From the NCBI RefSeq assembly GCF_003938655.1, contig NZ_RJJT01000005.1, positions 186,001-250,000 on the forward strand: a stretch of 64,000 nt of DNA, given 5' to 3'. The DNA is from Rhizobium pisi (GTDB lineage Bacteria; Pseudomonadota; Alphaproteobacteria; Rhizobiales; Rhizobiaceae). The notes under the pieces were generated by a model, which worked only from the letters and a program-made list of their open reading frames with translations, had not been told where the DNA came from and searched no databases. Below, one piece after another: positions 61,031 to 64,000 of this stretch. A program made the translations under genes and the position numbers. Position 1 is the first letter of the stretch. The number at the start of each line of letters is the position of its first letter.

Positions 61031-61576
61031 CCGGAGAGCCGGCAGGGATGCCATTTTCGCGCAGGTAAGCTGGCCGGTTCCGGTATCACCTCGTCGCCGG
61101 TGGGTGCCAATCGCGGATGTCGTTACTCGCGAACTTCGAGACTGTCTCCGTATTTCAGGGCGAGCCGCCTGCAATCTTCGCAATCAAGCTCAATGCCGTC
61201 CAGTGTGACTGTCGCAGCCGCCGTGCTGCAAACGGACTGATCCAACCTAGCGACACGAAGAATGGCGTTGCCAAGCAGCATATCACATGGAGCATGCTCT
61301 ACTTCAGGGCCGCCCACGCTGTGGGTGACAATACCCCTCACCGTGGCAAGCCATTTGCGCTTTCGGATGATGTTTCTGTCCTCGACCACGAGCGTGTCTC
61401 TACCGGAAACCCGGTCAGCTCACGTCGAACTGACAGAGTCACTGCTAGGAAAACCCGTTTCAGAATTCCTTGTTCCCCGGGGAAAACCACTCTCGATGAG
61501 GGTCGTGACAACTCTTCGCAAGGGCAAGGCCTGAGCTTTGTGCCTTACGACTTCAGCTAGCATTCTTCTGTCGAGA
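61031..61576. other. Stretch without a confident gene
   Basis: About 550 bases. Competing frames occur on both strands (plus 61117-61560, minus 61123-61389). The minus frame has the more protein-like composition and is listed separately. No hairpin, repeat or RNA gene was recognised before the Fic operator. Confidence 0.4.
61123..61389 (-). CDS. Possible hypothetical protein or 3' remnant
   Basis: An 88-codon frame from GTG 61389 (MVEDRNIIRKRKWLATVRG... to TLDGIELDCEDCRRLALKYGD) with plausible composition. The frame stays open and protein-like for about ten codons upstream of the GTG (SGRDTLVVEDRN). A neighbouring frame further upstream reads VVTTLIESGFPRGTRN. The whole may therefore be the decayed end of a longer gene. 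Family unknown. Confidence 0.3.
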   Translation of the reverse strand: MVEDRNIIRKRKWLATVRGIVTHSVGGPEVEHAPCDMLLGNAILRVARLDQSVCSTAAATVTLDGIELDCEDCRRLALKYGDSLEVRE

Positions 61577-61619
61577 AACCTTTAATAATGGTGGGAGCAG
61601 TGCTATCTTATTAAAGGTT
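61577..61619. promoter_or_regulatory. Perfect 12-bp inverted repeat upstream of fic
   Basis: AACCTTTAATAA (61577-61588) and its exact reverse complement TTATTAAAGGTT (61608-61619) are separated by 19 bases, so the half-site centres are 31 bases apart, about three helical turns. The arms are AT-rich in GC-rich surroundings. It lies 33 bases before the Fic start, where an operator is expected; the Fic protein has its own C-terminal winged helix that could bind it. A shorter TTAAAGG recurs at 61660. Confidence 0.6.
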
Positions 61620-61651
61620 GATGCGGTAAAATTTAATATATCTCGCCGTCA

Positions 61652-62872
61652 GTGGCTGTGTTAAAGGATAAGTGGGTGAACAGGAACGATCTTTCCGAAG
61701 CGGTGAGGCAAACCTTGCGGCGGTTTGCTGAACCATACAACGCCCACTATGGCGTCGTCCCTCCTGCGCCGACTGAAGATAGCGTGCCATTGCAAGGGGT
61801 GGCCGTCCCGGTCGGCGAAGCGCATGCAGCGCTCAGAGAAGCCGCCATCATAGCCGCGAACCTGCCGGACAATTACCTGCTGTCTCGTATACCAATGAGA
61901 AAAGAAGCACTGAGCAGTTCCTCCATCGAAGGAACCAACAGTACGTTGGACGAACTGCTGCTTGTAGAAGAAGACGGCCACGCCAGTGAGGCGGCGTCTC
62001 AAGTCCGAGACTACGCCATCGCCCTCGAAACGGTCGTGCCGTTGGCCAAGGAGAGGGGCACCAGCATCTTCGACCTTGGCTTGATCAGTGATTTGCACAC
62101 ATCGACAATGAAGTCAGACAGCGAGTATCGCGACCCCCTGGGAAGCTTCCGGAACCGAGTGGTCTGGATCGGCGGTGGTGGGGACATCAGTCGGTCGACC
62201 TACAATCCGCCTCCGCCAGCGTTTGTCCATTCCTGCATGGAGGATCATGTCCATTACCTTCATGGTGACGGAATGCAGACGATGAACCAGGACTTCATCA
62301 CGCGCATGGCCATCGCCCACGCACATTTTGAAGGTGTTCACCCATTCCGCGATGGCAACGGTCGCGTTGGTCGTCTGCTTCTACCTGTGATGATGGCTGC
62401 CGAAGGATACGAACCGGTCTATCTTTCGCCTTTCATCGAAGACAACAAGCAGCGATATTACGACAGCCTGAAGGCGGCGCAACAGCGGATGGATTACTCG
62501 CCCCTGACAGTTTTCATGGCGAACGCTATTCGGGATTCGGTTCACGAGCTGAAACGTCTACGGGCAGACCTCGCAGAGCTTCGGAACGACTGGTTGACGC
62601 GCGATAATTTCCGTGAGGGGTCCGCTGCTCGGCGGGCGCTCGAGGTTTTGCACGAATACCCCGTCCTCACTGTCGGAAGACTGGCAGGGCTACTTGCGGT
62701 TTCGTTCCCTGCGGCGTCTGGCGCGATGGCCAAACTGGTGGAAAGTGGCATTCTCGAAGAGAAGACCGGATATGCCCGAAATCGCATCTTCTCTGCCCAC
62801 GAAGCTGTAAAACTCCTGAACAGGCCGTTCGGCGAATACGAAGAAGTCATCCCATTGAATTTCAGAACGTAG
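61652..62872 (+). CDS. Fic-family AMP-transferase with C-terminal winged helix
   Basis: A 406-residue Fic protein. The catalytic motif HPFRDGNGRVGR has its His at residue 230. The inhibitory helix motif SSIEGTN, with Glu at residue 93, lies N-terminal to the Fic core; that arrangement marks class II Fic proteins that are held inactive by their own Glu. A winged-helix domain follows at about 330-395 (ALEVLHEYPVLTVGRLAGLLAVSFPAASGAMAKLVESGILEE). Fic enzymes transfer AMP to a Ser, Thr or Tyr hydroxyl of a target. Start GTG 61652 has no strong ribosome site; GTG 61658 is in frame. Confidence 0.93.
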   Translation: MAVLKDKWVNRNDLSEAVRQTLRRFAEPYNAHYGVVPPAPTEDSVPLQGVAVPVGEAHAALREAAIIAANLPDNYLLSRIPMRKEALSSSSIEGTNSTLDELLLVEEDGHASEAASQVRDYAIALETVVPLAKERGTSIFDLGLISDLHTSTMKSDSEYRDPLGSFRNRVVWIGGGGDISRSTYNPPPPAFVHSCMEDHVHYLHGDGMQTMNQDFITRMAIAHAHFEGVHPFRDGNGRVGRLLLPVMMAAEGYEPVYLSPFIEDNKQRYYDSLKAAQQRMDYSPLTVFMANAIRDSVHELKRLRADLAELRNDWLTRDNFREGSAARRALEVLHEYPVLTVGRLAGLLAVSFPAASGAMAKLVESGILEEKTGYARNRIFSAHEAVKLLNRPFGEYEEVIPLNFRT

Positions 62873-63586
62873 TGACATGTTGCATTGCAATTCCCTGCGG
62901 GGAAGTCGTGGCGACGAAGTGACAGAGTATACGGACCAATCCTCCTGTAGGGGGGATCGTCTTCAAGACTGCAAGGAATATCTCGGAAGCGAATTTCACC
63001 TGATGACCTCAGCGTCGGCTGGTCTCTCGACGAAGTGGCCGTCGCCGTCAATGGCCTCGTCGCGGAGGAGATCGCAGTGCCGGAGCGGGCGATCACCCTG
63101 CATTGAAAGCCATGACTGACCGTTGAGCCTGTTGCTCTGATGGGTATCCGAAGGACAACGCGGACGAGTTACCGTGGCTGGCGCTTCCCGGAGAGCAGTT
63201 CCCAGGCGCGACGTATTTTCCCGAGCCTGGAGGAAATTCGCTCCTTTGCGGGAGGAGCCAACATGCCGTTGCGGAAATCAGCCAGGGCTTGGGCTTCCAG
63301 CCTGGTTCGTTCGCTTATCCCCTCACGGTCGGCGATCGGCTCGCCTGTCTGGCGATCCATTATCTTGTCAAAGCTGGCTAGAGGCGCGACATTGTCAGCC
63401 AGTTAGAAACGCGACACTGGCTCTGATGGTCAGCCCCCGATCCGGCCGGCTGGGCCGGGTTGAAAGGGCGGAGCGGGGGCGGGTGAGAGGCACCCCTTCG
63501 GCTTTAGCTTTCTCAGTAGCAATTGTTCCGTCGCCGGCTGATACTCCTTTACACCGCATGGGGCGGATAGGGATCAAAGCCGCACG
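62873..63586. other. Stretch of remnants and a dispersed repeat
   Basis: About 710 bases without an intact gene. A plus-strand piece at about 63010-63109 reads LSVGWSLDEVAVAVNGLVAEEI and then a stop, like a lost gene's end. A 63-codon minus frame (63169-63360) encodes a polar helical peptide starting MDRQTGEPIADREG with no recognised relative. The second copy of the dispersed repeat occupies 63367-63504. Confidence 0.45.
63367..63504 (+). repeat. Dispersed repeat of about 140 bp, copy 2
   Basis: Same orientation and order of blocks as 29648-29790: GAGGCGCGAC, CAGCCAGTTAGAAACGC, CCGATCCG, GGAGCGGGGGCGGG and CCCTTCGGCT. Differences are scattered substitutions and short indels, so the copies are not a recent duplication. 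Confidence 0.7.
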
Positions 63587-64000
63587 ATGCTTCCGGAAAT
63601 AAAGCTGCAGGGTGACGTCGATGTCGCCGCGCTGTCACCTCTTCTTCGCGGCATGCTTCTGTCCGTTGCCTATGCTGACGGCGAGGGTGGCATAGGATTG
63701 ACGGCGACCGGCGCCATGAACCGCAAGTTCGTGCATTGGGCCGCTGTGAACTTCCTCTGGCCCGACTTCACAGCCGAAGACCTCTACAGCGTGAACAAGG
63801 TGCTGAACGAAAGCGACATGCCGCCGCTCTGGGTCGTGCGGGACATGACCCGCCATCTGAAGCTTCTCCGCCGGAAAAAGGATGTGCTGCTGCCAACCAG
63901 ACGTGGCCGCGAGTTCCTGATGAACCCGCAAGCCTTCTTCGATCTCGTCGCCACGGATTATCTCTATTCCTATGTCCACGCCACCGAGCGCCAAGAAGAG
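63587..64000 (+). CDS. Hypothetical protein, 3' end cut by window
   Basis: The frame from ATG 63587 runs open through the window edge (138 codons seen). The product begins MLPEIKLQGDVDVAALS. It has a FVHWAAVNFLWPDFTAEDLYSVNKVLNESDMPPLWVVRDMTRHLKLL segment with the look of a winged-helix or plasmid-borne regulatory fold, then TRRGREFLMNPQAFFDLVATDYLYSYVH. Composition is strongly protein-like. No ribosome site is obvious, and the frame is open for some codons upstream. Family not recognised. Confidence 0.6.
   Translation, partial: MLPEIKLQGDVDVAALSPLLRGMLLSVAYADGEGGIGLTATGAMNRKFVHWAAVNFLWPDFTAEDLYSVNKVLNESDMPPLWVVRDMTRHLKLLRRKKDVLLPTRRGREFLMNPQAFFDLVATDYLYSYVHATERQEE

Noticed and set aside
1..64000. 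CRISPR arrays, rRNA, tRNA or an intact transposon
   Set aside because: I looked for regularly spaced repeats, conserved rRNA segments and cloverleaf sequences and found none; only IS fragments are present.

Overview
The window looks like a piece of a large repABC-type plasmid (or chromid) of a Rhizobium species, probably of the R. leguminosarum/etli group. The evidence is a complete repA-repB-repC cassette with its antisense RNA, GC-rich alphaproteobacterial codon use, FixJ-type regulators, two Ku genes in tandem, and many ABC catabolic operons. No rRNA, tRNA, CRISPR array or complete insertion sequence was seen.

Layout. 1-3.2 kb: the end of a membrane protein gene, a PLP-dependent threonine-dehydratase-like enzyme, a nitroreductase and an ArsR-type repressor. 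3.5-8.2 kb: a four-gene signalling operon on the minus strand (MASE1-PAS-PAS-PAS histidine kinase, two FixJ-like regulators and a receiver-only protein). 8.4-11.3 kb: an NAD(P)-binding protein, a vapBC-like toxin-antitoxin pair with a perfect operator palindrome, and a secreted protein. 11.5-15.2 kb: repABC. 15.3-23.4 kb: DUF1176 and DUF4112 proteins, a chemoreceptor, a TetR regulator, a GNAT-like protein, a periplasmic protein and a PhnA/YjdM homologue.

23.6-46.6 kb is a catabolic island. The first block has a GntR/UTRA regulator divergent from a NitT/TauT-type ABC transporter and a 789-residue DUF3604/PHP-like protein. The second block has a minus-strand operon (DeoR, BtpA/SgcQ-like, FGGY kinase, gamma-glutamyltransferase-like) divergent from a dehydrogenase and a sugar-ABC ATPase. 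A matching CUT1 permease/binding-protein operon lies nearby. It diverges from a five-gene operon of flavin monooxygenase, questin-oxidase-like protein and three amidohydrolases, one of them closely resembling 8-oxoguanine deaminase. A 15-bp motif shared by the two divergent promoters suggests that one regulator, perhaps the DeoR protein, ties them together. The expected overall job is uptake and stepwise oxidation and hydrolysis of a sugar-linked nitrogen heterocycle; this is inference.

46.6-47.6 kb is a gene graveyard with fragments of an ISNCY transposase, an IS30 transposase and dnaE2 (imuC). 47.6-51.2 kb: a haloperoxidase-like hydrolase divergent from a LysR regulator, then an MscS channel with a cyclic-nucleotide-binding domain. 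51.6-56.6 kb: poorly known genes plus an operon of two Ku genes and two unknown genes, preceded by a general-stress-type promoter. 56.6-64 kb: a mosaic of remnants and likely acquired genes, including an unrecognised small-protein pair with an alpha/beta hydrolase, a frameshifted exported protein and a Fic protein behind a perfect 12-bp inverted repeat. A repeat of about 140 bp occurs in the same orientation at 29.65 and 63.37 kb, bracketing 33.7 kb that includes most of the accessory genes.
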